In this document: positions 1 through 7,739 of the stretch, piece after piece
Position numbering within the stretch: the stretch's first letter is position 1
Layout: every line of letters begins with the position of its first letter
NCBI GenBank assembly: GCA_016788945.1
Contig: JAEUSA010000382.1
Span: forward strand, 1-16,960
Source: Leptospiraceae bacterium
GTDB taxonomy: Bacteria; Spirochaetota; Leptospiria; Turneriellales; Turneriellaceae
Direction of reading: 5' to 3'
DNA: 16,960 bases
Notes under the pieces: model-generated
Told to the model about the DNA's origin: nothing
Database searches by the model: none
The model's input: the letters and a program-made list of their open reading frames with translations, nothing else
Position numbers and translations under genes: made by a program

Positions 1-906
1 AAAAACGAATTCAAATAGGCCCGGGGAATCTTCGGCCATCGGCCACAGACTCTCGGGGGTTACCTGTAAAAGACCGAACGGCATCTTAAAGAGCGGTGCA
101 CCTTTCACCCTGACTTTCTTCAGCGCCACTTTCGTGTCGACGTTCCAGGTTTTGCTGCTCGCCAAAACCTTTGAACGTATTTCTGCCTCGCCCGCAAGCA
201 CAGTGAGTTTACGGGATTTCAGCCGCGGTAACTTATCCAGCTCGGTAATGCGCGCAAAGAGCGAAAAATTCGCCGCGGTCAACGCATAGGCGCCGCTGCC
301 GCGCACAAAGTCTGCGCGCAGACCTGTCGCTTCGATGACCAGCCGGCGGTTGGCCATCTGCACGCGCTCGGCGCTCAGGGCCATTTCCTGTGGTTTGGGT
401 TCGCTGAGCGAAAAGCGGCTGTTTAGAACAACGGCACCGAACTCGGGCAACGGAAATTGCAGTTGTTCGATATTGACGGACAAACCGCCAGGCATCGCGA
501 TATCCGAAAGTCGCAGGCGCTCTTTCTCGGCGGGAGGTACAAGGCAGGCACGTTTCAAAGCGTCACTGGTCAGACGGACATCTTTGAGCGCAATCTGAGT
601 CAGACGACGGTGCCGCAGGCTGAAGCTGCCGGTCAGCTGGCCGATTTCGCTCATCAGCTTACCTGCGCACGGTGAGCCGGCACGACCGGAGATGCGCACG
701 CGCGTCATGACAAATGACCTGCCCAGAAAAGATACCGAGAGATTTTCCGGAACAACTTCGCTCGGCAAGCGCGCGAGGATAAACTTTTCAATGCGCAATA
801 AAAATAAAACAACAATGGAAACGAAAGTAAGGGCAAAAAATAATCCGCCAAGCTTAAGCCAGAGCCGGCGGCGAGGTTTATGCGTTTTATTAATCGGCGA
901 GGCCAT
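1..906 (-). CDS. AsmA-like membrane-anchored periplasmic protein, C-terminus outside window
   Basis: The minus strand is open without a stop from the ATG at 906 to the window edge, giving 302 residues of a longer protein. The N-terminus is basic (about residues 7-18) and is followed by one hydrophobic segment (about 19-38), which predicts an inner-membrane anchor with the rest in the periplasm. After it come strand-rich, low-cysteine stretches such as LTQIALKDVRLTSDAL, the style of AsmA/DUF748/GspN-type proteins that span or line the periplasm. No catalytic motif is visible. The start overlaps the stop of the HIT gene by one base (TGATG), supporting translational coupling. It lies in the same run as an OstA/LptA-like lipoprotein, which fits a job in envelope lipid or outer-membrane biogenesis. 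Assignment to the AsmA group is from general appearance only; GspN is an alternative because pseudopilin genes lie nearby. Confidence 0.6.
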   Translation of the reverse strand, partial: MASPINKTHKPRRRLWLKLGGLFFALTFVSIVVLFLLRIEKFILARLPSEVVPENLSVSFLGRSFVMTRVRISGRAGSPCAGKLMSEIGQLTGSFSLRHRRLTQIALKDVRLTSDALKRACLVPPAEKERLRLSDIAMPGGLSVNIEQLQFPLPEFGAVVLNSRFSLSEPKPQEMALSAERVQMANRRLVIEATGLRADFVRGSGAYALTAANFSLFARITELDKLPRLKSRKLTVLAGEAEIRSKVLASSKTWNVDTKVALKKVRVKGAPLFKMPFGLLQVTPESLWPMAEDSPGLFEFVF

Positions 907-1238
907 CAACCGGGTGGCCAGCCAAGGTGCCGCCCCGACAGCAAATGCCAGTGCAGATGATAGACCGTTTGCCCGCCCTGCTCGCCGGTATTGGCAACCA
1001 CCCTGAACCCCTGCGAAAAATCTTGCTCGCTCGCGATGCAGCGCATTGCGGCAAGCATGTGTGCCGCGGTATCGTCGGCAAGACCTAAAATATTTTCGAG
1101 ATGCAGTTTGGGTATCAAAAGTAGATGTTTCGGCGCCTGCGGATTAATATCGTAAAAAGCCAGTGTGTAATCATCTTCATACACGACCTTCGCGGGAATC
1201 TGCTTCGCCGCAATCTTACAAAAAAGGCATTCACTCAT
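906..1238 (-). CDS. HIT family protein (HinT-like purine nucleotide hydrolase)
   Basis: This is a 110-residue protein of typical HinT length. It begins MSECLFCKIAAKQIPAKVVY, the standard HIT opening with a CxxC pair (C4, C7). It carries the DINPQAPKHLLLIPK segment and ends with the histidine triad VYHLHWHLLSG (H94, H96, H98), whose last histidines form the catalytic site. Family members hydrolyse AMP-lysine, AMP-NH2 or similar purine phosphoramidates in the cytoplasm. A longer reading frame reaches back to 1277, but I chose the ATG at 1238: it gives the canonical N-terminus and has an AGAGG-type ribosome site just upstream. That start overlaps the stop of the upstream lipoprotein gene by 8 nt (ATGAGTGA), and the stop overlaps the next start by 1 nt. 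The physiological substrate cannot be told from sequence. Confidence 0.93.
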   Translation of the reverse strand: MSECLFCKIAAKQIPAKVVYEDDYTLAFYDINPQAPKHLLLIPKLHLENILGLADDTAAHMLAAMRCIASEQDFSQGFRVVANTGEQGGQTVYHLHWHLLSGRHLGWPPG

Positions 1239-2775
1239 CCTGACCTCTGACTCCCGGTTCGTTATAACGTTTTTCAACGATACCCGGCATGATGCCGAGC
1301 ATCTCGTATCTTTGCTCCTCGTAGTACAGTATAATATCGCGCGCCGCTATACGGCCCAGTTCGCCCTCGACATAAGGGCTCCCGTTCAGCTTGATGATTT
1401 TTTCCGCACGCCGCATTTCTGCCCATTCAGCCCCCATGCGCACGGGTGATCCGCTTTTTTCGCGGGAGAACTGGATGATTTTTACGTTACCCCGCGCCTG
1501 CGGGTTGGCTTTGGTATTCGCACGCGTTACGCTGGCCGCAATAATTTCTGCAGTCGGGGTGGATTTTTTGTTTAACAGCAGCGTGCGCGTCTGCGAACCC
1601 TTTTTCGCCGACAACGTCATATAACCAGTAAGTTTCACCCATTCAAAGACATCGCCGAACGAATGCGTATTCTCTTCGCGGTTGATCAGTTCAATATGGT
1701 CGCGGGCTTTCACCAGTTCTGCGCCGGAGCCATAGACTTCGGCTTCGTCGCTAAACGCCGAATACGTCTTGCGCACCAGCGAAACTTTTTTGCGCAGTGT
1801 CAGTCTCTGGCCGTGCGGTAGAGTGACATCTTGCAGCAGAGTACCCTCTTCGGCCTTCACGGCTGAGTCGACAGGCTGTTTGCCCTTTTTTACAGTGGCC
1901 GGTTCACGCGCGCCCTCGTTATCATCCGGGCGGGAAAAATAGGCTCTCACATGGCCGCGAAATTCAGACATATTTTTTGCCGTGTCCCACTCAATATAAT
2001 CGGCTAAGAACAGGTCTGACTGCGAAAATATGCGCGGCTCAGAGCGCGAAAGCATCAGATCGCGAGTTTCATGGAACTCTGCTGCCTTCGCGTACATCAC
2101 GGCGTTTGAACCGGTTGCAACGACATTGCCGCGCGCAATCGAAATCGAAGTATCGAAATGCCTCTCAAGCTCTGCGGCTGTAAGCGTAATCTTTTCCGGT
2201 GGTTTATTTTTCTTTTTCACCGTCGCTGTCAGCTTGGCGTTGCCGCGCAGCACTGCACGGTTTTCGCTGCGGATAAACAGCGCTTCGTCTGCGGTAATGC
2301 GCGTGGCATTGCGCGTGTCGATGATCTCAACCGGTCCCTTGGCATACGCCATATGCCCATCGTCGCCATAAATTTCAATCTGCGGCGACGACATTCTGAC
2401 ATTACGCGAGCCGACGCGCGCATGGCCGCGCAGGCGTATGATCGTATCCGTTTTTTTCTCAAAAGGGTTGTTGCCTTTTTCCTTGATGAACTCATCGCCG
2501 CTGAACTGAAAACGACCCGGTTTCTTTTTACCCTTTTTCTTCAGCGGCGGCGGTTCGCTTTTTAATCCGCCGGGATTACCGTTAACTTCAACCGGAGTTA
2601 CACTTTCTGACGTGAGTTCGGGAATTTTGTCGCCGTTATTATTGTTTTCTTTCGCAACTGGTACCGCGTCGGTCTTACGAACTTCTTTGCTGCTGCAGGC
2701 AAATGGAAAAAAAACTGTTAGCGCCGTGACAAAGACCAACGGCGCGACAGGCTTCCGCTGTGCCTTAGAGATCAT
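1231..2775 (-). CDS. OstA/LptA-like putative lipoprotein of LPS transport
   Basis: The protein has 514 residues. The N-terminus has a basic start, a hydrophobic stretch (about residues 10-26) and FPFACSSK with Cys27 as a possible lipidation site. Pro at position -3 is unusual, so lipidation is plausible rather than certain. A low-complexity charged linker (about 30-95) follows. Then come repeated OstA-fold units: VRMSSPQIEIYGDDGHMAYAKGPVEI, ITADEALFIRSENRAVLRGNAKLTA, later FRGHVRAYF, LTLRKKVSLV and ARGNVKII. This pattern of modified bases on strands (marker phrases like 'RGNA', 'A..A.Y') is typical of LptA and of the LptD N-terminal domain, which carry LPS across the periplasm. It is far longer than LptA (about 180 residues) and lacks an LptD barrel, so it may hold two or three stacked OstA units. 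The start overlaps the upstream gene by 11 nt. Confidence 0.72.
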   Translation of the reverse strand: MISKAQRKPVAPLVFVTALTVFFPFACSSKEVRKTDAVPVAKENNNNGDKIPELTSESVTPVEVNGNPGGLKSEPPPLKKKGKKKPGRFQFSGDEFIKEKGNNPFEKKTDTIIRLRGHARVGSRNVRMSSPQIEIYGDDGHMAYAKGPVEIIDTRNATRITADEALFIRSENRAVLRGNAKLTATVKKKNKPPEKITLTAAELERHFDTSISIARGNVVATGSNAVMYAKAAEFHETRDLMLSRSEPRIFSQSDLFLADYIEWDTAKNMSEFRGHVRAYFSRPDDNEGAREPATVKKGKQPVDSAVKAEEGTLLQDVTLPHGQRLTLRKKVSLVRKTYSAFSDEAEVYGSGAELVKARDHIELINREENTHSFGDVFEWVKLTGYMTLSAKKGSQTRTLLLNKKSTPTAEIIAASVTRANTKANPQARGNVKIIQFSREKSGSPVRMGAEWAEMRRAEKIIKLNGSPYVEGELGRIAARDIILYYEEQRYEMLGIMPGIVEKRYNEPGVRGQDE

Positions 2776-4141
2776 CGGATGTGATCAACCTCACCGTGCG
2801 ACTGTTGGTGATGTAACTGTACATCCACAGCACCATGACGGCAAACCGGTTACGAAAGCCGACGAGATAGAGTACGTGGATAAACGACCACATGAGCCAG
2901 GCCAGCATACCGCTGAACTGTAGTTTGCCCACTTTTGCCACCGCACGCCCCCGCCCGATCGTCGCCATCGAGCCTTTGTCCCAATAGCGGAAGTCGCCGA
3001 TTTTTTTACCTTTGAGCTCCGCAGCAATTTTGCGCGACAGGTATTGGCCCTGCTGAATCGCCACCGGTGCAACACCCGGCAGCGGCTTACCACTGGCATG
3101 ATCAACACAGTGCGCCGCATCGCCGATCACTGAAATTTCGGGATATTCTGAAAGCGAGAGGTCGCTGCCGACGACCGCACGCCCCGCAGCGTCGAGCCGC
3201 GTTCCGAGTGTCGAAAGCACCGTCGATGCGGTGTTACCCGCAGCCCAAAATATATTCGCGCTCGATATCAATTCATCGCCAATGTAAACACCGTCGTACA
3301 TCACATTCTTGACAATAGATTTCGTGCGCACCTCGACACCAAGCTTTTTCAGCGTTTCTTCTGCACTTTTACCGAGCGCACCGGGAAACGCCATCAGCAA
3401 ATGATCGCCCCCTTCAACCAGAATCACGCGCGTCGTATGCGGATCTATACTGCGGAATTCTTTGCGCAGCGTGTGGTGCGCTATCTCGGCAATCGAACCG
3501 GCGAGTTCGACCCCGGTAGGCCCGCCACCGACGATAACGAACGTGAGCAGCTTTTTGAGCTCTGCGGTGTCTGTGCCAGCGCGAACCTCGGCACTTCCCT
3601 GTGCAACGGATCGCGCATCGATGGCATCCTTGCCAGCGCGAACCTCGGCACTTCCCTGTGCAACGGCCAACAGCATTTCTGCCCTTTCAAAGGTTGCGAG
3701 TATTTTCTGACGGATGCGCAGCGCGTCGGCAAGACTTTTCAGTCCAGGCGCATTTTTTTCCCATTCGGGATGTGCAAAGTATGAATGGCGCGCTCCGGTG
3801 GCAATTACCAGCCGATCGTAAGTAAATTCGTCTCCCGAAACAAGGCGAACCTTTTTCTCACCCGCAACAATCTCTGCCACGCGGTTCATCAGCACGCGAA
3901 CATTTTTCTGAGAACGGAAAATCGCCCTGAGCGGCATGGCGATATGGCCCGGCGACAGTGACGCCGTGGCCACCTGATAGAGCAGCGGCTGGAACAGGTG
4001 ATGGTTCGCTTTGTCGATCAGGGTAATATAAACCGGCGCACGGCGAAGTTTTCGCGCGAGAGTTAATCCGCCGAAGCCGCCGCCGATAATCACGAGGTGC
4101 GGTTTACCCGAATCTTTCGGTGGCCAGCTGCCCGCGGACAT
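2765..4141 (-). CDS. ndh: Type II NADH dehydrogenase (NDH-2) with duplicated loop insertion
   Basis: This 458-residue flavoprotein should move electrons from NADH to quinone at the inner face of the membrane without pumping protons. It shows the FAD dinucleotide motif IIGGGFGG (about 18-25), the NAD motif VIVGGGPTGVELAG (202-215), the second FAD motif VIGDAAH (338-344), and APVAIQQG (358-365), a quinone-site hallmark. The amphipathic or hydrophobic C-terminus (about 410-447) normally anchors NDH-2 to the membrane. The segment between the first FAD part and the NAD domain is about 30 residues longer than usual and contains VAQGSAEVRAG twice (160-170 and 179-189), encoded by two identical 36-bp repeats. 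Since both copies are in frame and all motifs survive, the enzyme is probably active. The start follows the mtnP stop after one base (TGATATG). Confidence 0.92.
   Translation of the reverse strand: MSAGSWPPKDSGKPHLVIIGGGFGGLTLARKLRRAPVYITLIDKANHHLFQPLLYQVATASLSPGHIAMPLRAIFRSQKNVRVLMNRVAEIVAGEKKVRLVSGDEFTYDRLVIATGARHSYFAHPEWEKNAPGLKSLADALRIRQKILATFERAEMLLAVAQGSAEVRAGKDAIDARSVAQGSAEVRAGTDTAELKKLLTFVIVGGGPTGVELAGSIAEIAHHTLRKEFRSIDPHTTRVILVEGGDHLLMAFPGALGKSAEETLKKLGVEVRTKSIVKNVMYDGVYIGDELISSANIFWAAGNTASTVLSTLGTRLDAAGRAVVGSDLSLSEYPEISVIGDAAHCVDHASGKPLPGVAPVAIQQGQYLSRKIAAELKGKKIGDFRYWDKGSMATIGRGRAVAKVGKLQFSGMLAWLMWSFIHVLYLVGFRNRFAVMVLWMYSYITNSRTVRLITSDDL
3574..3666. repeat. Pair of identical 36-bp direct repeats inside the ndh gene
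   Basis: Copies at 3574-3609 and 3631-3666 are identical over 36 bp (each starts tgccagcgcgaacctcggca on the plus strand) and are separated by 21 bp. The 57-bp period is a multiple of three, so each copy codes for VAQGSAEVRAG in the NADH dehydrogenase. Each copy contains a small inverted repeat, GCAC-ttccct-GTGC. The spacer is not repeated outside the pair. Two copies do not make a CRISPR array. It may be a local duplication, or two landings of a dispersed element. Confidence 0.9.
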
Positions 4142-4142
4142 A

Positions 4143-5054
4143 TCAGAATGTTCCCGGCAATACCGTATTGTATTTTTTTACCAGCTTGGCTGGCCGTTTT
4201 TCCGGTGCGGTGATAATACCGAATTTGACTGATCCTTTGAGGTTATTCAGCTGACCTTTTTTCGCCGCGAGCGCCGGCAACGCAGCTTTAAGCACGCGCT
4301 GCGCATTATCAGAATTTTTTTTCACGACAGCCATAATCTCGTCGGCAGTCACCGCATGGTCGTGCTCGCGCCATGAATCGTAATCGGTCGCCATACAAAT
4401 CATCTGGTATGGCAGCTCGAGTTCGCGCGCCAGTTTTGCCTCGGGTAAAACACTCATGTTGATAATGCCCCCGCCCCACGATTTATACATCTTTGATTCA
4501 GCGCGCGTCGAAAACTGCGGCCCTTCCATACAGATCAGTGTCTCTTTTTCGTGCAACGGCAGCGATAACTGGCGGATCGCCTGTGCGAGAATACCGGCGA
4601 GCCCCGCGTCCATCGGGTCGCCGAAAGAGACGTGCACAACAATACCTTCGTCAAAGTACGTATCGCCGCGGTGCCGTGTGCGATCGATGATCTGGTCGGG
4701 CAAAACAAAATGGCCGGGAGCAATCTCTTCTTTCAATGAACCGACGGCGGAAAAAGCAATCAGCGCCTCGCAGCCGAGCAATTTGAGAGCAGCGATATTC
4801 GCGCGCGCGGGAATCTTCGTCGGCGGAGTAAAATGGCCTTTGCCATGCCTCGGCACGAATGCGAGAGTGAGCGGTTCACCCTCATTCGAGGTACCCGCAG
4901 AGGCTTGAACTGTGGGTGTAAAAGTAGCGATGGTAATTTCATCGGAAGGTTTTCCCCACGGCGTCTTCACGCTGATCTTGTCGACGACCTTCATGCCTTC
5001 GACACCGTACACGCCCGTGCCGCCAATAATGCCTATGTCTGCTCTATATTTCAT
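4143..5054 (-). CDS. mtnP: S-methyl-5'-thioadenosine phosphorylase
   Basis: The enzyme splits methylthioadenosine with phosphate into adenine and methylthioribose-1-phosphate, feeding methionine and adenine salvage in the cytoplasm. The 303 residues show IGIIGGTGVYG (phosphate loop, 7-17), VPRHGKGH (67-74), SAVGSL (102-107), MEGPQFSTRAES (176-187) and ATDYDSW (222-228). Asp in the last motif favours MTA/adenosine over guanosine, and thus MTAP over PNP. An open frame continues to 5180, but the ATG at 5054 gives the family N-terminus and has AGGGTG just before it, 2 nt after the pepA stop. Residues 50-62 (QASAGTSNEGEPL) lengthen a loop between two strands that human MTAP has short. The insertion coincides with an imperfect DNA palindrome. 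The released adenine could be used by Apt, encoded at 9559-10095. Confidence 0.92.
   Translation of the reverse strand: MKYRADIGIIGGTGVYGVEGMKVVDKISVKTPWGKPSDEITIATFTPTVQASAGTSNEGEPLTLAFVPRHGKGHFTPPTKIPARANIAALKLLGCEALIAFSAVGSLKEEIAPGHFVLPDQIIDRTRHRGDTYFDEGIVVHVSFGDPMDAGLAGILAQAIRQLSLPLHEKETLICMEGPQFSTRAESKMYKSWGGGIINMSVLPEAKLARELELPYQMICMATDYDSWREHDHAVTADEIMAVVKKNSDNAQRVLKAALPALAAKKGQLNNLKGSVKFGIITAPEKRPAKLVKKYNTVLPGTF
4874..4910. repeat. 37-bp imperfect palindrome within the mtnP loop insertion
   Basis: The ends are GTTCA and TGAAC, with an inner CCTC/GAGG pair set in by one or two bases, around a 16-nt centre containing GGTACC. It matches the 13-residue stretch that makes this MtnP loop longer than usual. 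In length and position (surface loop, in frame) it resembles the ndh repeat, but the sequence is different. I cannot show that it is mobile. Confidence 0.5.
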
Positions 5055-5056
5055 TT

Positions 5057-6547
5057 TCACCCTACCAGCTGCCGCGCCACTTCGGCGAGCAGACGCACTC
5101 CATAACCGCTGCCCGACGCGGTGTAAACATTGAACGGCTTTTTGATCATTCCGACTCCGGCAATGTCGAGATGCACCCACATTTGCCCGTCATCGATGAA
5201 AGCATGCAAAAATTCCGCGGCGCTCGACGCGCCGCCATAGCGGCCGCCGATATTATTCAGATCGGCAATGTCGGAGTTCAGAAGTTCGCGGTAGCGCTTA
5301 CCGATCGGCAGCGGCCAAACTGGTTCTAAACTCTGCGAGGCAGCCGATTCAACGATTTTACGCGCCGATTCATTATTGGTAAACATGCCGGCGTAAAAAT
5401 CACCCAGCGCGATTACGCATGCCCCGGTCAGGGTCGCCATATCGATAATGATGTCTGATGAATAATTTTTCTGAACATACGTCAATGTGTCGGCGAGTAT
5501 CAGCCGGCCTTCGGCATCGGTATTCTGCACTTCGATCGTCTGACCATTCAATGCCGTGTAGACATCGCCTGGTTTGAATGCCGTACCCGAAGGCATGTTC
5601 TCGACCATCGCCACGGCGCAGACAACATTGATCGGCAACTTCTGTTCGGCGATCGCCGCGATGGCGTGTACTGCCATGGCACTACCCGACATGTCGTATT
5701 TCATCTCATGCATGTCGGCGCCCGGCTTCAGCGAAATGCCGCCGGTATCGAACGTCACACCTTTACCGACAAGGCCGAGCGTTTTTTTCGCCTGCGGATG
5801 CCGGTATTCGAGAACAATCAGCCGTGGTTCGCGTTCCGAGCCCTGCGAAACGGCGAGAATGCCGCCCGCCCCCATGCGGGTGAGTTCGGCCTGCCCGAAC
5901 GACTTGCGTTTCAGTTTGAACTTGGCCGCGATGTCGGCCGTGCGCTTGTCCATGGTTTGCGGAGTGAGATAGTTACCGGGCAGCGCCTGCGTCTGCCGCA
6001 TCGCCGTAATGTGGCGCGCTTCTATGAGTGCCGACGATAACACGGTTTCAGCCAAAGGCATCAGTGCCGTCGGTACAACAATCTCGCTGCGTTTTACCGT
6101 GACTTTTTTCCGGTTTTTATCCGCCTTGAGCAGATCAGAAGGAAATTCGGCGTTGGCCTGCGCCACCGCGGTGAGGCGCAGTGCGATGCGCACGCCGATT
6201 TTTTCCAGCACCTCGCGCGCAAAAATAATCTGGTATTCGTCGAGCTTGGTCGCGGCTTTGCTGAGCGCCGCAGCGACTGTATCGGCGAAGGTTTCTGCAT
6301 CGAGTTTATCGATTTTACCCAGACCGACGGCGAAACCGGCGGCAAAATAGGTCGTTTCACCGGCATCGGCCCTGAACGCGGGGGGTAATTCAGTAACAGA
6401 CTTGCGTTCTTCTTCGGTGAAAAATCTGACCTGTGGCCTGCGCGCTTCGCTCTTGCTGGTGACGGTGAGCCGGATTTTTTCCGGATATTTGAGTAATGCG
6501 GCTTCCGCCGGTGCCGTGCGACCTGCGGCCTTTTTCTTTTGCGCCAT
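5057..6547 (-). CDS. pepA: Leucyl aminopeptidase, peptidase family M17
   Basis: This 496-residue cytosolic metallo-exopeptidase removes N-terminal amino acids from peptides. The catalytic half is complete: GKGVTFDTGGISLKPG (261-276) gives Lys262, Asp267 and Lys274, YDMSGSA gives Asp285, and NTDAEGRL (342-349) gives Asp344, Glu346 and Arg348. These sit at a constant offset of 8 from the metal and catalytic residues of E. coli PepA (K270, D275, K282, D293, D352, E354, R356). The N-terminal half is the usual variable domain. The start at 6547 (MAQKKKAAGR) has only a weak ribosome site. It is the first gene of the minus-strand run and diverges from the pseudopilin genes. Some PepA proteins also bind DNA; nothing here shows that. 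Confidence 0.95.
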   Translation of the reverse strand: MAQKKKAAGRTAPAEAALLKYPEKIRLTVTSKSEARRPQVRFFTEEERKSVTELPPAFRADAGETTYFAAGFAVGLGKIDKLDAETFADTVAAALSKAATKLDEYQIIFAREVLEKIGVRIALRLTAVAQANAEFPSDLLKADKNRKKVTVKRSEIVVPTALMPLAETVLSSALIEARHITAMRQTQALPGNYLTPQTMDKRTADIAAKFKLKRKSFGQAELTRMGAGGILAVSQGSEREPRLIVLEYRHPQAKKTLGLVGKGVTFDTGGISLKPGADMHEMKYDMSGSAMAVHAIAAIAEQKLPINVVCAVAMVENMPSGTAFKPGDVYTALNGQTIEVQNTDAEGRLILADTLTYVQKNYSSDIIIDMATLTGACVIALGDFYAGMFTNNESARKIVESAASQSLEPVWPLPIGKRYRELLNSDIADLNNIGGRYGGASSAAEFLHAFIDDGQMWVHLDIAGVGMIKKPFNVYTASGSGYGVRLLAEVARQLVG

Positions 6548-6574
6548 GCGGTTTTTTTCTCAAAATCGCACAGC

Positions 6575-6593
6575 GCGGAAAGTGTATTTCCGC
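6575..6593. promoter_or_regulatory. 7-5-7 inverted repeat between divergent pepA and pseudopilin genes
   Basis: GCGGAAA-gtgta-TTTCCGC is a perfect 7-bp inverted repeat with a 5-bp spacer. It lies 28 bp upstream of pepA and 34 bp upstream of the first pseudopilin start, in the only gap (80 bp) between the two divergent units. This placement suggests an operator that could govern both. No convincing -10/-35 pair was found on either strand, and no regulator family can be named. Confidence 0.4.
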
Positions 6594-6627
6594 TGACACG
6601 GCGACCGGCTTATGGCGAGCTACCACC

Positions 6628-7245
6628 GTGCTAAGTCCGGCGAAAATACGCGCGAGCCGCGGCTTTACGCTGATTGAGTTGATGGTCGTGCTCACGATCG
6701 GCGGAGCACTGCTGCTGTTAGCGTATAATCTGCTCACGAGCTTCATGCAGGCCCGGTTGTCCGGCAATCAGGATATCGCGTTCGAAGGCTACTTTCAAGA
6801 CGCACGGCGTCAGGCCCTCATACGCGCGAAAACGCTGACACTCGAAATTAATCTCGACAAAAAGACGTTCGGCCTGCGCGAATACGATCCCCGCCTCGAA
6901 CTGAACCCGGACGCGGCATTGCAGATGCTCGCAGACTTAAAACGCTACCGCACCGACCGTGAATGGGACAAACAGAAGGCGACCGAAGAAGCACCGAAAC
7001 CCAAATGGATCAACAGCGAACAAAAAATACCTACAGTGCTGACAAAAATTCTCAGCAGTTCAGGCCTCGAACTCACCGGCCCGATTATCTACGTGCATTT
7101 TTATCCCACGGGTAATTCTGATTCGGTGATACTGCAATTCGGCGACACGGCCCCCAACTATGTCTATATTCCCCGTTATAACCTGCAGCCGGTGCACATG
7201 AATACGATAAGGGGTTTTGAACGGCAGAGGTTGGCACCGCGATGA
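6628..7245 (+). CDS. GspH-like minor pseudopilin of a type II secretion-type system
   Basis: A 205-residue protein with a type IV prepilin N-terminus: leader MLSPAKIRASRG, cleavage expected after Gly12, mature FTLIELMVVLTIGGALLLL with Glu at +5 and a hydrophobic helix. The C-terminal half contains IYVHFYPTGNSDSVILQFGD, like the GspH/FimT strand pair (F.P.G...G...L). The frame is open back to an ATG at 6496, inside pepA on the other strand, but that would give a leader over 50 residues long. I therefore chose the GTG at 6628, with GGCGAG 8 bp upstream. It would join a pseudopilus in the inner membrane and periplasm after cleavage by a prepilin peptidase, which is not in this window. The gene overlaps the next by ATGA. 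Confidence 0.82.
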   Translation: MLSPAKIRASRGFTLIELMVVLTIGGALLLLAYNLLTSFMQARLSGNQDIAFEGYFQDARRQALIRAKTLTLEINLDKKTFGLREYDPRLELNPDAALQMLADLKRYRTDREWDKQKATEEAPKPKWINSEQKIPTVLTKILSSSGLELTGPIIYVHFYPTGNSDSVILQFGDTAPNYVYIPRYNLQPVHMNTIRGFERQRLAPR

Positions 7246-7739
7246 ACCTTATTGGCCGCTTAAAACGCTATCTGCGGCGCAAACGCCGTGCAGGTTTTAC
7301 GCTGATTGAGGTTCTTATGGCGATGGCAGTCACCGCGATGATGACGGGGCTACTTATATCGAGTGTCGTCAATGCGATGGCGATGCGGCAGAAGGCGCTC
7401 AGCCTGAACCGGGCAATCACGCTGGCGAAGAAAAAAATGCATGAAATCAAAGCGCTCAACAAAACCGACAGCGGTCAGGGTGAATTTCCCAACATGCCCG
7501 GTTACCGGTTCGACTACGTCATACGCGAGCAAGAGCTCGATCTGCAGAAGATTGCCGACGAACTCGGGGCAGGCAAAGAAGTCGCCAACAGCGCAGCGGC
7601 CAAGTTCTTCAAAGAACGCAACGCTTCGACGAAGAGTGCGACGGGGCTTACTTTCAAACTGCTGCATTTTCACGTCACGGTAATCTACAACGAAAAGGAA
7701 AAATACGAACTCGATTATTACCGAGGGTTGGGCATATGA
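7242..7739 (+). CDS. GspI-like minor pseudopilin
   Basis: The 165-residue protein has a highly basic 18-residue leader (RLKRYLRRKRRAG), then FTLIEVLMAMAVTAMMTGLLI, the prepilin helix with Glu at +5. Two basic clusters follow. LAKKKMHEIKAL resembles the 'A...m.e...l' region after the helix in GspI. The C-terminus (FHVTVIYNEKEKYELDYYRGL) looks like the GspI-type strand 'V.V.w......l.....'. Order between an H-like and a J-like gene supports GspI. It overlaps both neighbours by 4 nt (ATGA), so stoichiometric co-translation is likely. A middle segment (about 95-130) is less typical and rich in Lys and Ala. Confidence 0.8.
   Translation: MNLIGRLKRYLRRKRRAGFTLIEVLMAMAVTAMMTGLLISSVVNAMAMRQKALSLNRAITLAKKKMHEIKALNKTDSGQGEFPNMPGYRFDYVIREQELDLQKIADELGAGKEVANSAAAKFFKERNASTKSATGLTFKLLHFHVTVIYNEKEKYELDYYRGLGI

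Noticed and set aside
692..1006. A plus-strand open frame opposite the AsmA-like and HIT genes
   Set aside because: It is the shadow of two better-supported minus-strand genes and has no recognisable domain.
3574..3666. A CRISPR array, from two 36-bp direct repeats with a 21-bp spacer
   Set aside because: There are only two copies, both in frame inside a clear protein-coding gene, with no cas genes nearby and a spacer shorter than usual.
5055..5180. A 42-residue N-terminal extension of MtnP
   Set aside because: The added residues overlap the end of pepA, are not like any MTAP N-terminus, and a ribosome site precedes the internal ATG at 5054.
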